From positions 1 to 64,000 of the forward strand of contig JBLIGQ010000013.1 of assembly GCA_047636995.1 (NCBI GenBank): a stretch of DNA of 64,000 bases, written 5' to 3'. Positions 27,511 to 36,274 of this stretch are shown piece by piece (within the stretch, counting starts at the first letter, position 1; every line of letters begins with the position of its first letter). The notes beneath the pieces were generated by a model. It was given only the letters and a program-made list of their open reading frames with translations. It did no database searches and was not told the origin of the DNA. This stretch comes from JAQWQB01 sp047636995 (lineage in GTDB: Bacteria; Bacteroidota; Bacteroidia; Flavobacteriales_D; Sanyastnellaceae). The translations under genes were made by a program, and so were the position numbers.

Positions 27511-28300
27511 TTTCTTCAAGCGAGACGCGCTCTTTAAAGAACAGACGCGTGCTTCGTTCAAACGACTCTGTTTTATCTGACACCATGAAATGAAAGGTAG
27601 GTTCGTGCTGGTCACCCGCCGCTAAATCTTTACTTGCAAGGAGTTGGCGTACTTCCATCGCAACCAATGTTGTGCTATCGAGAATGGTCACTTTTTCACC
27701 ATAATAAGCTGCTACTTCTCTTCTGATTAACGGGTAGTGCGTGCAACCAAGAACAATGGCTTCAACCCCTTTTAATGTGGGTTTTTCAAGGTAAGAGTTG
27801 ATTACGGTTTTACTAATGGTGTGAGAAATGAATCCTTCTTCAATCATGGGCGCTAGAAGAGGCGTGGCCAACGAACACACCTTTGCTCCAGAGATTAGTT
27901 TCTTAATCCGATTGGGGTATACCCTTGAATCAATGGTTCCTTTGGTTCCAATGATTCCTATTTTTTGGGATGCATGGCGAAGTGCAATTTCCTGAACCAC
28001 TGGATCAATCACATTTACAACAGGAATAGTTGGACCCGCAACAGCCGCGACCGTCTGATGTGCATGCGAAGAGGCTGTATTGCACGCAATGACCACCATT
28101 TTACAATTGTGTTGCAACAGGAAGTGCGCAATTCGGGCAGAATAATGACGAATGAGATCAGGAGACTTATCTCCATAGGGCAAGTGAGCGGTGTCTCCAA
28201 AGTACACCATTGACTCATGTGGCAGGAGCTTTCGCAGTGCATTTGCAACGGTCAGTCCGCCAATGCCTGAATCAAATATTCCAATCGGTCTTGTATCCAT
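27479..28300 (-). CDS. murI: Glutamate racemase MurI
   Basis: Interconverts L- and D-glutamate for peptidoglycan stem peptides; cytoplasmic and normally essential. The 273-residue protein shows all family landmarks: GIFDSGIGGL at 7-16 with D10 and S11, PYGDK at 41-45, the first catalytic cysteine C73 in IACNTAS, and the second C186 in GCTHYPL. The gene is the last of the skp-skp-murI run, but a strong terminator lies directly in front of its ATG (hairpin 28305-28329), so expression must come from read-through or a promoter inside or before that hairpin. Its 3' end overlaps the convergent carbonic anhydrase gene. Confidence 0.96.
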   Translation of the reverse strand: MDTRPIGIFDSGIGGLTVANALRKLLPHESMVYFGDTAHLPYGDKSPDLIRHYSARIAHFLLQHNCKMVVIACNTASSHAHQTVAAVAGPTIPVVNVIDPVVQEIALRHASQKIGIIGTKGTIDSRVYPNRIKKLISGAKVCSLATPLLAPMIEEGFISHTISKTVINSYLEKPTLKGVEAIVLGCTHYPLIRREVAAYYGEKVTILDSTTLVAMEVRQLLASKDLAAGDQHEPTFHFMVSDKTESFERSTRLFFKERVSLEEIKMWDDPRPL

Positions 28301-28330
28301 AAAAAAAGGGGCCCAAACGGTGCCCCTTTC
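28301..28330 (-). terminator. Terminator between skp and murI
   Basis: On the minus strand AAAGGGGCACC pairs with GGGCCCCTTT around a short GTTT loop and is followed by a T run that ends one base before the murI start codon at 28300. It should end or attenuate the upstream bamA-skp-skp transcript. Confidence 0.85.
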
Positions 28331-28350
28331 AATGTTTTTCGAAGTGAAAC

Positions 28351-28845
28351 TTACTTAATGCCCAACTCAGTTCTTACAAGAGGCATAATGTCTTCTCCGC
28401 CATTGTAAAGCGTAACACCAGTACTAGCATCGAAGATATAAGTAAATCCGTTGTCAGCCCCAACTTTTTCAATCGCATTCTTTGCGCGATCAATCATTGG
28501 AGAGAATAACGTTTGCTCTAGCTGACCAAGTTCAGTCTGGAAAGTTGTTGCAGCCTCCTGCAAACCAGCTTCCATTGTTCTAAGGTCTTTTTCTTTTTGA
28601 GCTCTAATTGCAGCTGGTAATTCAGACTGTCTTGCAACGTAGTCTTGATATTTTGTCTGAAAATCTTTATCCATATTTTCAAGCTCCGTCTGATAAACAC
28701 CAGCTTGAGTCTGAAGTGTAGTCTGCAATGAGTCGCGCTCAGGCATAGACTCAAGTAAAACTTGAGAGTCAATGTGACCAAATTTTTGTGCCAAGGCTGG
28801 AGTAATAAAACCTGCCATTAGGACTACCAATAGTAAAGTGCGCAT
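28351..28845 (-). CDS. OmpH/Skp family periplasmic chaperone
   Basis: Periplasmic holdase that protects outer-membrane proteins on their way to BamA. 164 residues with signal peptide (RTLLLVVLMAGFITPALAQ), then the Skp core: KFGHIDSQVLLESMPERDSL, a long coiled-coil pair (about 40-125) and a C-terminal FTYIFDASTGVTLYNGGEDIM strand characteristic of Bacteroidota OmpH proteins. It is the second of two skp paralogues, 28 bp after the first, which follows bamA; this order is common in Flavobacteriia. A terminator follows. Confidence 0.92.
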   Translation of the reverse strand: MRTLLLVVLMAGFITPALAQKFGHIDSQVLLESMPERDSLQTTLQTQAGVYQTELENMDKDFQTKYQDYVARQSELPAAIRAQKEKDLRTMEAGLQEAATTFQTELGQLEQTLFSPMIDRAKNAIEKVGADNGFTYIFDASTGVTLYNGGEDIMPLVRTELGIK

Positions 28846-28873
28846 TCTTTTTTTGATTTAATTTAGTTCTAGT

Positions 28874-29527
28874 TTATTTCTTTTGCGTTGATCCTGTGTT
28901 CCCACCTGCTTTACCTGCGGCTCCGCCACGGTCTCCACCTGATTCCCCACCTTTGGCTCCGCCACCTTTAGCGTCGTCTTTATCTTCTTTGTTAGCCGCT
29001 TCTGGTTTTTCCCCAGGCGTATAACCTAACTTTTTTATGATTCGATCAGTAACGTCATACTTTGGGTTTGTATAAAGCATGTTACTCTGATTACTCTTAT
29101 CAAAGATTACCATGTAACCGCTACTTGAAGCAATATCTTGAATTGCTTCAGCAATTGCATTTTGAACTGGCTGAATCAGTTGTTCTCTTTGTGTAAAAAG
29201 CTCACCTCCCACACCGAACTTGGAACGTTGCATTTCTTGTGCACCAGTTCGCTTTGTTCGAATTTCCTCTTCTCTACGCTGTCTCATTTCAACGGTAAGA
29301 AGCACTTTTTCAGCTTTGTAAGATTCTTCAAGCAAACGAACTGCTTCATATTTGTTTTCAATCTCTTCTTGCCACTGGGCAGACAACTGATTCAATTGCG
29401 CTTGTGCCTCAAAAAACTCAGGCATGTGGTCAAGAATTTCATCTGTATTGACATAGGCAAATTTTTGTGCCTGCGTCATTCCTCCTAGCAGAAGTAACAG
29501 TGTGATAACAGAAAGTAGTTTTTTCAT
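28874..29527 (-). CDS. OmpH/Skp family chaperone with Gly/Lys-rich tail
   Basis: First of two tandem Skp-like periplasmic chaperones. 217 residues: signal peptide (KKLLSVITLLLLLGGMTQAQ), KFAYVNTDEILDHMPEFFEAQ, coiled-coil arms (about 45-135), then SSGYMVIFDKSN and VTDRIIKKLGYTP, the usual C-terminal part of the core. It differs from its neighbour by an additional tail of about 45 residues rich in Gly, Lys, Asp and Glu (KGGGAKGG, GGDRGGAAGKAGG) with no expected fold; the tail may be a flexible linker or interaction segment. 48 bp after bamA on the same strand. Confidence 0.92.
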   Translation of the reverse strand: MKKLLSVITLLLLLGGMTQAQKFAYVNTDEILDHMPEFFEAQAQLNQLSAQWQEEIENKYEAVRLLEESYKAEKVLLTVEMRQRREEEIRTKRTGAQEMQRSKFGVGGELFTQREQLIQPVQNAIAEAIQDIASSSGYMVIFDKSNQSNMLYTNPKYDVTDRIIKKLGYTPGEKPEAANKEDKDDAKGGGAKGGESGGDRGGAAGKAGGNTGSTQKK

Positions 29528-29575
29528 TTGAAGTCAAATTTCCGAGTCAAAGAGAACGAAAATAGTAAATCTCAT

Positions 29576-32104
29576 CTACAGTTCTCCAAGATTCATGCCA
29601 ATACTAAAATGGAACTGTCCTTTGGGCATTGCTGGGCTTTCAGGAACATCGTCTAAACGCCATCCATAATCCAAGCCGAGCAATCCAAACATTGGGAGAA
29701 AGATACGCAGACCTGCTCCCGCTGAACGACGAACGTTAAAAGGGTTCAAATCTTTTGCATTTGCCCAAGTATTTCCAGCCTCAAGAAAAGAAAGTGCATA
29801 AATCGTTGCATTCGGGTTGGTTGATAGTGGGTAACGAAGTTCTAGACCGTACTTAGCCAAGACAGGTGACCCAGCATCAGGATTAGGATAAGTCAAAGAC
29901 AAATCATCATACCCTCTGAGGTTAATGATTTCTCGTCCGTCCAATACAAATCCAGACAGGAATACCCCTCCGAGGTAGAAACGCTCAAACGGAGACAATC
30001 CTACGTTGCTATTGTAGATCCCCAAAAGGCCCATTCCAAAATTAGCATTCAACACCAATCTTCGTGGATTGGTTTCACTAGACTTGGTCAAAGGAGTGTA
30101 CCAATTCGCGGTGAATTTGTATTTATGGTATTCAACCCAAGCAAAGCGTTCTTGATCAGATAGGTCTGTATAATCTTTTCCATTCACCAAACTGTAAGGG
30201 AATGTTGCCTTTGCGGTAAACTTAATATTCGACCCCCATGTTGGGAATATCGGATCACTTACAGAGTTACGTTGCAAGCTCCATGTCAAAGCCAAGTTAT
30301 TGGAGTTTCCGTTCGAGAATGAGAAGAAACTTTGAAAATTATTCAAGTCAAAATGCTGGTAAGACAAACTGGCATACATCAAGAACCAGTCATCTGGACG
30401 TTTCCAACGTTGCCCAAAACCGATGCTTGCACCGCTGATATTGAGCGCTTGTCTCGCAGGATTGGCTTCCCCGTCTATTTGTCTAGGCTGGCCATTTGTT
30501 TGAACAGAATGAAACAGACCAACAGTTAAGGAATTTGGCTTTTTACCACCTAACCAAGGCTCCGTAAAGCTAAGGTTGTAGCTCTGGAAGAAAATACCAT
30601 TTGACTGAGCACGAATGCTCAATTGCTGTCCGTCACCCGCAGGAATTGGTCTCCATGCTCCTTTCTTGAATACTTTTCTCAATGAAAAGTTAGTGAAGGT
30701 AAGTCCAAGGGTTCCTACCACACGGCCACCGCCCCAACCTCCGGAGAGTTCAATCTGGTCTGATGGTTTTTCTTCAACAACATACTCAATATCTACCGTG
30801 CCCTTCTCAATGTTATTGACTGGATTGATTTGGAATGCTTCCGGGTTAAAATAATTCAGCTGAGCCAACTCTCGTTGCGTACGAATGATGTCTGTTCTGC
30901 TGAACAAATCACCTGGACGCGTTCTAATCTCTCTGTAAATTACGTGGTCATTGGTTTTGGTATTCCCAACCACTTTAATGCGTCCAATTCGAAACTGCTT
31001 CCCTTCGTAAAGACGCACTTCAATGTCAATTGAGTCATTCTCAACCAAAACCTCCACAGGAATCGCTTGGAACATCAAATAACCGTCATCTTGGTACAGA
31101 GTGGTAATATCAATTCCTTTCGGGTTCCCAAACAAACGCATGTCTAAGTTCTCTCTGTTGTAGACGTCACCTCCCTTGATTTTCAAGATTGAGTCTAACT
31201 GGGATGATCTGTATTTGGTATTCCCAGCAAACGTGATCTCTCTGAAAAAGAACTGCTTATCTTCTTCAAGATGCACGTTAATGCCAATGGTCTTTTCACC
31301 CGTCTTGAAAATAGAATCTCTAAGAACAACGGCATTTCTATATCCGAGTTTGTTGTAAATGGCAATGACACTTCGCTTGTCATTCTCGTAGTCATCCTCG
31401 ATGAATTTCGAACTTTTAAATACGCGCCACCAAGCTTTCTCTTTGGTATCCTTGAAGGTGCGTTTCAACTTGCGCGCATCAATTTCGTTCGCCCCAATAA
31501 AATTGATAGCGCTAATCTTCACCCGTTCACCTCTGTCAACCAGAATGTTCAGCTTCACACTGTTTTCTATTGCTTCGTCTAGTGATTGCGTAATATCTAC
31601 CGAAGCATTAAAGAACCCTTTGTCTATATAGTATGCAAGAATTTTATTCTTCGTGTTTTTCAGGAGGTTTTGGGTCACAATTCTACCGGTGACCAAGTCA
31701 ATCTCTTCACGAATATTCTCTCTTTCGGTCCTTTTCAGTCCAGGAAAAGAATATTTCGACAGGCGAGGCATTTCGATTACGTCAATGACCAAAAAGATTT
31801 GATCACCGCGTGTTTCAGCTGCGTATATACTCACATCTGCAAACAACTGTTGCCTCCACAAATTCCGAATGGCGGTAGCAACTTGTTCTCCAGGAATCGC
31901 AATCTCTTGTCCAATTTGAAGGGCACTAAAAAGCTTAATGGCCTGAACATCTGTGAATTCAGCTCCTGTTACTGTAATTCCTGCAATGGTGTAATCACGC
32001 GGCGAAGCATAATCTACTATGTCACCTAGCTTTTGCACCTGTCCGGAAACGGCTACACTTAGCGCTGAGAGCACTAAAGAGAAAAGAAATTTTCTCAAAT
32101 TCAT
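29576..32104 (-). CDS. bamA: Outer-membrane protein assembly factor BamA
   Basis: Central pore of the BAM complex that folds and inserts beta-barrel proteins in the outer membrane. 842 residues: signal peptide (RKFLFSLVLSALSVAVSGQ), five POTRA domains over about 35-440 (e.g. ITVTGAEFTDVQAIKLFSAL, INFIGANEIDARKLKRTF, ITFAGNTKYRSSQLDSIL, IKVVGNTKTNDHVIYREI), then the 16-stranded Omp85 barrel with FERFYLGGVFLSGFVLDGRE (a lid-loop-like segment) and a C-terminal strand GQFHFSIGMNLGEL. The start overlaps the uppS stop by four bases (ATGA), indicating translational coupling. The context uppS-bamA-skp-skp is the usual one in this phylum. Confidence 0.95.
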   Translation of the reverse strand: MNLRKFLFSLVLSALSVAVSGQVQKLGDIVDYASPRDYTIAGITVTGAEFTDVQAIKLFSALQIGQEIAIPGEQVATAIRNLWRQQLFADVSIYAAETRGDQIFLVIDVIEMPRLSKYSFPGLKRTERENIREEIDLVTGRIVTQNLLKNTKNKILAYYIDKGFFNASVDITQSLDEAIENSVKLNILVDRGERVKISAINFIGANEIDARKLKRTFKDTKEKAWWRVFKSSKFIEDDYENDKRSVIAIYNKLGYRNAVVLRDSIFKTGEKTIGINVHLEEDKQFFFREITFAGNTKYRSSQLDSILKIKGGDVYNRENLDMRLFGNPKGIDITTLYQDDGYLMFQAIPVEVLVENDSIDIEVRLYEGKQFRIGRIKVVGNTKTNDHVIYREIRTRPGDLFSRTDIIRTQRELAQLNYFNPEAFQINPVNNIEKGTVDIEYVVEEKPSDQIELSGGWGGGRVVGTLGLTFTNFSLRKVFKKGAWRPIPAGDGQQLSIRAQSNGIFFQSYNLSFTEPWLGGKKPNSLTVGLFHSVQTNGQPRQIDGEANPARQALNISGASIGFGQRWKRPDDWFLMYASLSYQHFDLNNFQSFFSFSNGNSNNLALTWSLQRNSVSDPIFPTWGSNIKFTAKATFPYSLVNGKDYTDLSDQERFAWVEYHKYKFTANWYTPLTKSSETNPRRLVLNANFGMGLLGIYNSNVGLSPFERFYLGGVFLSGFVLDGREIINLRGYDDLSLTYPNPDAGSPVLAKYGLELRYPLSTNPNATIYALSFLEAGNTWANAKDLNPFNVRRSAGAGLRIFLPMFGLLGLDYGWRLDDVPESPAMPKGQFHFSIGMNLGEL

Positions 32105-32844
32105 TCGTTACCTGTTAGATTGATTTGTTCTGCTGTTTTCCCGAATCTTCTTTGTCTCTGCTGAAATGCTCTTAGGGCTTCGTAAAAGTCCTCTTCGCGG
32201 AAGTCTGGCCAATACTTCGCAGTAAAATAAAGTTCGGAATAGGCAATTTGCCACAATAGAAAGTTGCTGATCCGCTGTTCACCACTGGTTCGAATGACCA
32301 ATTCCGGATCTGGAATAGATTTCGTGCAGAGGTAGTCACTGATCAGCTGTTCATTCACAGCATCAGGTGTAATATTGTCTTTAATGATGTTTTGAATTGC
32401 ACGAACAATTTCCCATCTCGAGCTGTAGCTCAATGCCAGGATAAGTTCGATTCCATCATTGTCTTTTGTCTTTTCTATGGCAGTATTTAGCTCATTAACG
32501 CAAGATTCTGGCAAACTTTCTATATCACCAATGGCGTTAAATTTCACATCGTTGTTATCCAAGTCATTTACTTCTTGAACAATGGTCTGAACAAGCAAGT
32601 CCATCAATGCTTCTACTTCCTGTTTTGGGCGGTTCCAATTCTCTGTAGAGAAAGCATAGAGCGTGAGGTACTTAACCCCCGCTTTGCGTGCTGCTTTCAA
32701 TGAAGCGCGCACAGCTTCTACCCCATTAAAATGTCCAAAAATGCGATCTTGGCCTTTCTCTTCGGCCCACCGTCCATTTCCATCCATAATAATGGCAACA
32801 TGCTGAGGTACTTTTGCTTGATCTATGCCTTTGAGGTCACTCAT
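32101..32844 (-). CDS. uppS: Isoprenyl transferase (undecaprenyl diphosphate synthase)
   Basis: Makes the C55 carrier lipid for peptidoglycan and LPS by cis-condensation of IPP onto FPP. 247 residues, full length: HVAIIMDGNGRWAEEKG with the catalytic Asp at D21, FGHFNGVEAVR next, YAFSTENWNRP and the C-terminal block LVIRTSGEQRISNFLLWQ with AYSELYF and WPDF. These are diagnostic for the cis-prenyltransferase family. Couples by an ATGA overlap to bamA. Confidence 0.95.
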   Translation of the reverse strand: MSDLKGIDQAKVPQHVAIIMDGNGRWAEEKGQDRIFGHFNGVEAVRASLKAARKAGVKYLTLYAFSTENWNRPKQEVEALMDLLVQTIVQEVNDLDNNDVKFNAIGDIESLPESCVNELNTAIEKTKDNDGIELILALSYSSRWEIVRAIQNIIKDNITPDAVNEQLISDYLCTKSIPDPELVIRTSGEQRISNFLLWQIAYSELYFTAKYWPDFREEDFYEALRAFQQRQRRFGKTAEQINLTGNE

Positions 32845-32943
32845 TCAAATTGCCGTTGTTTTGGTCACTCGTAGAACGAATGAAAACGCATACTTATTCC
32901 AGAATAACACAAATTAACAAGGCGCTACGCTGGAAAAGTTTGG

Positions 32944-32951
32944 CAAATGTA
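32944..32951 (-). promoter_or_regulatory. Possible -7 element TACATTTG before uppS-bamA
   Basis: Exact TAnnTTTG on the minus strand in the 125-bp gap between the porG-like stop and uppS, giving a leader of about 90 nt. The -33 position has TTC rather than TTG. It would allow uppS-bamA-skp expression separate from nadK-porG. Confidence 0.3.
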
Positions 32952-32969
32952 CCCTAAAAAATGAACATC

Positions 32970-33821
32970 TTATCTGATCCAGTCACATGAAGTTGGCGGC
33001 TTGCCTAGACGGAATGACAATGTGAGTGTTGTGAAGCTATACCAGTCATTCCTTCCAGCGTCTCCTCGGGCTAGGCCATCATTCGAAGATATGCCATCAG
33101 GTACTGAAAGACTTCGGTCTGCCAAAGCGGCTGACAGTTGACCATTTTCACTTTGAAGCACTTGTGGATTGATGTAACTCCCACTTACATCATCAATGTA
33201 ATCAGTGTATGTTTTTCGCATCCCCCATTCACCACTAATGGCCACAATTGAAAAGAGATTCAATTTGAAACCCACACCAAACGGAAAGGCGATTCCGCGA
33301 AGATTGTACGCAGCAGTGCCTTCTGTTGTGCCTTGGCCTTCTGTACCTAGCGTCTGGAGCTCGTACCATTTACCCAAGTATTCTGCTTGTGGTTTGTGAG
33401 AATAGTAAGCGATACCGAAGAAGAGGTAAGGGGAGAATTTCGCACGTTTATTTGCAATCTGATAGTCAATGTAGTTCAACTCAGCCTGCAAAGCTCCTTC
33501 CATAATCTCATTTCTGAAACTCAGATTTCTGTTCACCTTCCAAGGATCATCTGAAACGGCATCAGTTGCGCCTACTTGTCCGTAAAAGAACTGGGCTTTG
33601 AGCGACCAGCGTTTATTGAAATTCTCACGGTACATGGCACCTGCACCCATTTTCAAGTTTCCTCCAAAATGGCTTTGATTCAAATCGCCAATGTAATAGG
33701 CGGTGCCGAAAACGAGCCCAAATTCTCTGCTTTCGTCCATGCGAGGCTGACTCTTGGCAGCAATCGAAATCACCATCAAAAAAAGAAAACAAACGATGTA
33801 TTGAATACTTCTACTCATCAC
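32970..33821 (-). CDS. PorG-like outer-membrane protein (DUF6089)
   Basis: Eight-stranded outer-membrane beta-barrel family DUF6089, which includes PorG, a component of the type IX secretion system and gliding machinery. 283 residues: signal peptide (YIVCFLFLMVISIAAKSQ), then FGLVFGTAYYIGDLNQSHF, a family hallmark, strand pairs such as YLFFGIAYYSHKP, AFPFGVGFKLNLFSIVAISGEWGMRKTYTDYIDDV split by turns, and a C-terminal barrel strand WYSFTTLTLSFRLG. The nadK-DUF6089-uppS-bamA order is widely conserved in Flavobacteriia. Its presence agrees with the T9SS sorting domain of the giant PKD protein. PorG function is by family; copy number of other DUF6089 genes cannot be seen here. Confidence 0.8.
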   Translation of the reverse strand: MMSRSIQYIVCFLFLMVISIAAKSQPRMDESREFGLVFGTAYYIGDLNQSHFGGNLKMGAGAMYRENFNKRWSLKAQFFYGQVGATDAVSDDPWKVNRNLSFRNEIMEGALQAELNYIDYQIANKRAKFSPYLFFGIAYYSHKPQAEYLGKWYELQTLGTEGQGTTEGTAAYNLRGIAFPFGVGFKLNLFSIVAISGEWGMRKTYTDYIDDVSGSYINPQVLQSENGQLSAALADRSLSVPDGISSNDGLARGDAGRNDWYSFTTLTLSFRLGKPPTSCDWIR

Positions 33822-33851
33822 GATTTTAACGTGTTATTTAGCAATGTGTTG

Positions 33852-33859
33852 CAAAAATA
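33852..33859 (-). promoter_or_regulatory. Possible -7 element TATTTTTG before the porG-like gene
   Basis: Exact TAnnTTTG on the minus strand about 30 bp before the ATG at 33821, overlapping the end of nadK; a TTG lies 23 bp further upstream, slightly long for the usual spacing. Confidence 0.3.
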
Positions 33860-33868
33860 AGGAAACAC

Positions 33869-34750
33869 TTAGTTTCTCTTATCAATCCCCCAAAGCATCT
33901 TATTACGTATGGTTTGGAAAAAATGTTGTGACGGAAGGTTCAAAAGTTTCAATTTAAAGGATGCCGAAGAAAGTTTTACTTGCTCTTTCGCGCTTATTGT
34001 ATACGACCGAGAGTCCAGTGTTAACAAGTAATCTTCTCCCCTTCCATCTGCAAAAAGACGAATGGTACGTGTGCATGGCACTACCAGCGGACGAACATTC
34101 AAGTTATGCGGAGCAATGGGTGTTAAAATCAAGTTTTCAGACCCCGGCATAACGATTGGCCCCCCGCAACTCAATGAATACGCGGTAGAACCTGTTGGCG
34201 TTGCTACAATGAGGCCGTCTGCCCAATAGGTGTTAATAAACAAATCTTCCATGTAAGCATGAACCTTCACCATGCTTGACCGGTCTTTTTTGTGGATGGT
34301 CACTTCATTCAATGCGTAGGGGAAATCTCCAATATCCACGCCTGCAACTTCCACTTTAATGAGTGCCCGTTCATCAATCTTAAAATCTCCTTTTTCAAGT
34401 GAGATGATTGCTTCTTCGATGTCTTCAGTGCTCACGTTTGACAAAAACCCAAGTCTACCTGTGTTGATCCCTAGAACAGGTACGTTTGAATCACGAATAA
34501 GTCCTGCTGTAGCTAGCAACGTACCATCTCCACCAATTGAGATGCACACATCGCAGTCTTGAACACCCTTATACGTTTGAAAAGAGGTAAACTGATCTGG
34601 GTCAGACAGCAGGTTTCTGCCGCGAAGAAAATCTGTAAAAGGATCAAAAATGGTCACGTTGTGCTTGCGAACAAGGAGCATTTCAAGCAAAGCTTTGATC
34701 GCCGAGTCAAAATCGGGTGAAAACTGTTTTCCGTAAATGGCGATGTTCAT
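33869..34750 (-). CDS. nadK: NAD kinase
   Basis: Phosphorylates NAD to NADP with ATP; cytoplasmic and normally essential. 293 residues with the ATP-NAD kinase landmarks: GGDGT at 73-77, GINTGRLGFLSN, the NE motif in ALNEVTIHKKDRSSM, YWADGLIVATPTGSTAYSLSCGGPI and a final SPIAPHNL-like TPIAPHNLNVRPLV. Length and order are normal. It sits 28 bp after the CBS/ACT gene and before the porG-like gene, the usual cluster in this phylum. Confidence 0.95.
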   Translation of the reverse strand: MNIAIYGKQFSPDFDSAIKALLEMLLVRKHNVTIFDPFTDFLRGRNLLSDPDQFTSFQTYKGVQDCDVCISIGGDGTLLATAGLIRDSNVPVLGINTGRLGFLSNVSTEDIEEAIISLEKGDFKIDERALIKVEVAGVDIGDFPYALNEVTIHKKDRSSMVKVHAYMEDLFINTYWADGLIVATPTGSTAYSLSCGGPIVMPGSENLILTPIAPHNLNVRPLVVPCTRTIRLFADGRGEDYLLTLDSRSYTISAKEQVKLSSASFKLKLLNLPSQHFFQTIRNKMLWGIDKRN

Positions 34751-34778
34751 AGAAATACGAAGGTAACAAACACTGGGG

Positions 34779-35435
34779 TTAGATATCTAAGTAACGCATT
34801 AATTCATTGTATCGCTTGCGCGTGTCTTCCTGGTAATTTGGCGCATCATAGAACGCTTTGATTTTGTAATCGAAGCGCTCAAGCGTTTGAACAATCCCAC
34901 GAATAGCCGTTCTATTGATTTTAATAGAAACCTCAGCAGTTCTGCTGCCTTCGAAATTGGTGACAGAAGCGCTTAAGATTTTCGCATCATTTTCTTCAAT
35001 CAATCGGGCAATCTCAGCCATTGAATAGTCTACCGTATTCATTTCCAAAACAATCACTGATCCATCTTGCCTAACCGCACCCATTTCTGCCATATAGTCA
35101 ACCACAGAAGACAGGCTAATCTCACCTAGATAGGTTCCCTCGGTCTTGGCTACAGGCAGCGTACTCAAACTAAAATCAGCGATGATTTTAATGACGTCGA
35201 AAATGTGGTCATTTGGCTCAACACGGTGCTCTGTCAAAGGTACCTCATGCATGCGCATGTTCTGGTCTTCGAATCCCAACAGGGTGTTTTCGTCTACTAA
35301 ACCAACCAAAAGTGGTCCGTCAAGAACGGGCAGGTGGCTCACCTTCCAATCATCCATGTACTGCAAGGCTACTTCCACTCTGTCATTCAAAACGAGCGTG
35401 GGTAAGTCGTGAGATATTATTTTGTCTACTATCAA
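34779..35435 (-). CDS. CBS-domain protein with C-terminal ACT-like domain (AcuB-like)
   Basis: Probable adenine-nucleotide sensor. 218 residues: two CBS domains in tandem (about 1-60 and 70-130; VSHLPVLDGPLLVGLVDENTLL and LSTLPVAKTEGTYLGEISLSSVV parts), then an ACT-like half (about 140-205; IVLEMNTVDYSMAEIARLI). This layout resembles AcuB. It is conserved directly upstream of nadK in Flavobacteriia, so it may tune NAD(P) or envelope functions, but the ligand and effector are unknown. Confidence 0.85.
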   Translation of the reverse strand: MIVDKIISHDLPTLVLNDRVEVALQYMDDWKVSHLPVLDGPLLVGLVDENTLLGFEDQNMRMHEVPLTEHRVEPNDHIFDVIKIIADFSLSTLPVAKTEGTYLGEISLSSVVDYMAEMGAVRQDGSVIVLEMNTVDYSMAEIARLIEENDAKILSASVTNFEGSRTAEVSIKINRTAIRGIVQTLERFDYKIKAFYDAPNYQEDTRKRYNELMRYLDI

Positions 35436-35463
35436 ATCAATAGGTCTTGAAGTGCGAACAAGT

Positions 35464-35471
35464 TAACTTTG
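35464..35471 (+). promoter_or_regulatory. -7 element TAACTTTG upstream of pdxJ
   Basis: Exact TAnnTTTG on the plus strand in the divergent region between the CBS gene and pdxJ, with TTG at 35447-35449 only 14 bp upstream (short spacing). It would give a leader of about 70 nt. Confidence 0.35.
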
Positions 35472-35545
35472 TCCCCTCGAAGGTAACGGGCAAAACGAGG
35501 CGCTTGTTCAATAGACGTCAAATTTTTGCACAAGTTGTTTAACAA

Positions 35546-36274
35546 ATGGAAAAAAATTCGATTCGACTAAGCGTTAACATCAATAAAATTGCCACGCTGC
35601 GCAACGCCAGAGGCGGTAATACTCCCAGTGTTACTGAAGCGGCAGTAAACTGTGAGGAATTTGGCGCACAAGGAATTACAGTGCATCCTCGTCCTGACGA
35701 ACGCCACATTAGGTATGCCGATGTTCACGCCCTCAAGCCGCTAGTTACCACAGAATTCAACGTGGAGGGCTACCCAAATGAATCTTTTCTAAAATTGGTT
35801 GAAGAAGTACGTCCGCATCAAGTGACGCTTGTTCCTGATCCTCCTGGAGCATTAACGAGCAACGCTGGTTGGGATACCGTAAACCGAAAAGCGGAGCTCA
35901 CTGCAATTATTCAGCGCTTGAAAAAGCAAGGCATTAGAACGAGTATTTTTATTGGCACGAATGAAGCACACATACGCGCAGCAGCTGAAACAGGAACAGA
36001 CCGTGTTGAACTTTATACAGAACCCTTCGCTGATCTTTTTCCCACCAACAAAGAAGCAGCTATTGAAGCTTTCGTAAGAGCGGGAGAGATAGCGCTTGAA
36101 GAGGGGTTAGGACTGAATGCCGGACACGATTTAAACTTACACAACCTCAGGTATTTCGCTGCGAACGTTCCGGGGCTGAAAGAGGTTTCCATTGGACATG
36201 CATTGATTAGCAATGCACTTTATTATGGATTAGAAAACACCGTACAGCTCTATTTGAAGGCTTTGGAAGTATGA
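35546..36274 (+). CDS. pdxJ: Pyridoxine 5'-phosphate synthase PdxJ
   Basis: Condenses 1-deoxyxylulose 5-phosphate with 3-amino-2-oxopropyl phosphate to give pyridoxine 5'-phosphate. 242 residues, TIM barrel, with ITVHPRPDERHIR (H47, R49, H54 matching the active-site histidines and arginine), EFNVEGYP carrying the catalytic Glu region, VTLVPDPPGALTSNAGWD, and LGLNAGHDLN with the catalytic C-terminal His. The N-terminal motif reads NINKIATLRNARGG where the proteobacterial enzymes have NIDHVATLR; I believe the N-K form is the Bacteroidota variant. Its stop overlaps the next start by four bases (ATGA), so the alpha/beta hydrolase is translationally coupled. Confidence 0.95.
   Translation: MEKNSIRLSVNINKIATLRNARGGNTPSVTEAAVNCEEFGAQGITVHPRPDERHIRYADVHALKPLVTTEFNVEGYPNESFLKLVEEVRPHQVTLVPDPPGALTSNAGWDTVNRKAELTAIIQRLKKQGIRTSIFIGTNEAHIRAAAETGTDRVELYTEPFADLFPTNKEAAIEAFVRAGEIALEEGLGLNAGHDLNLHNLRYFAANVPGLKEVSIGHALISNALYYGLENTVQLYLKALEV

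Noticed and set aside
31586..32029. 147-codon plus-strand ORF opposite bamA
   Set aside because: Antisense to the POTRA-coding part of bamA; no independent support.
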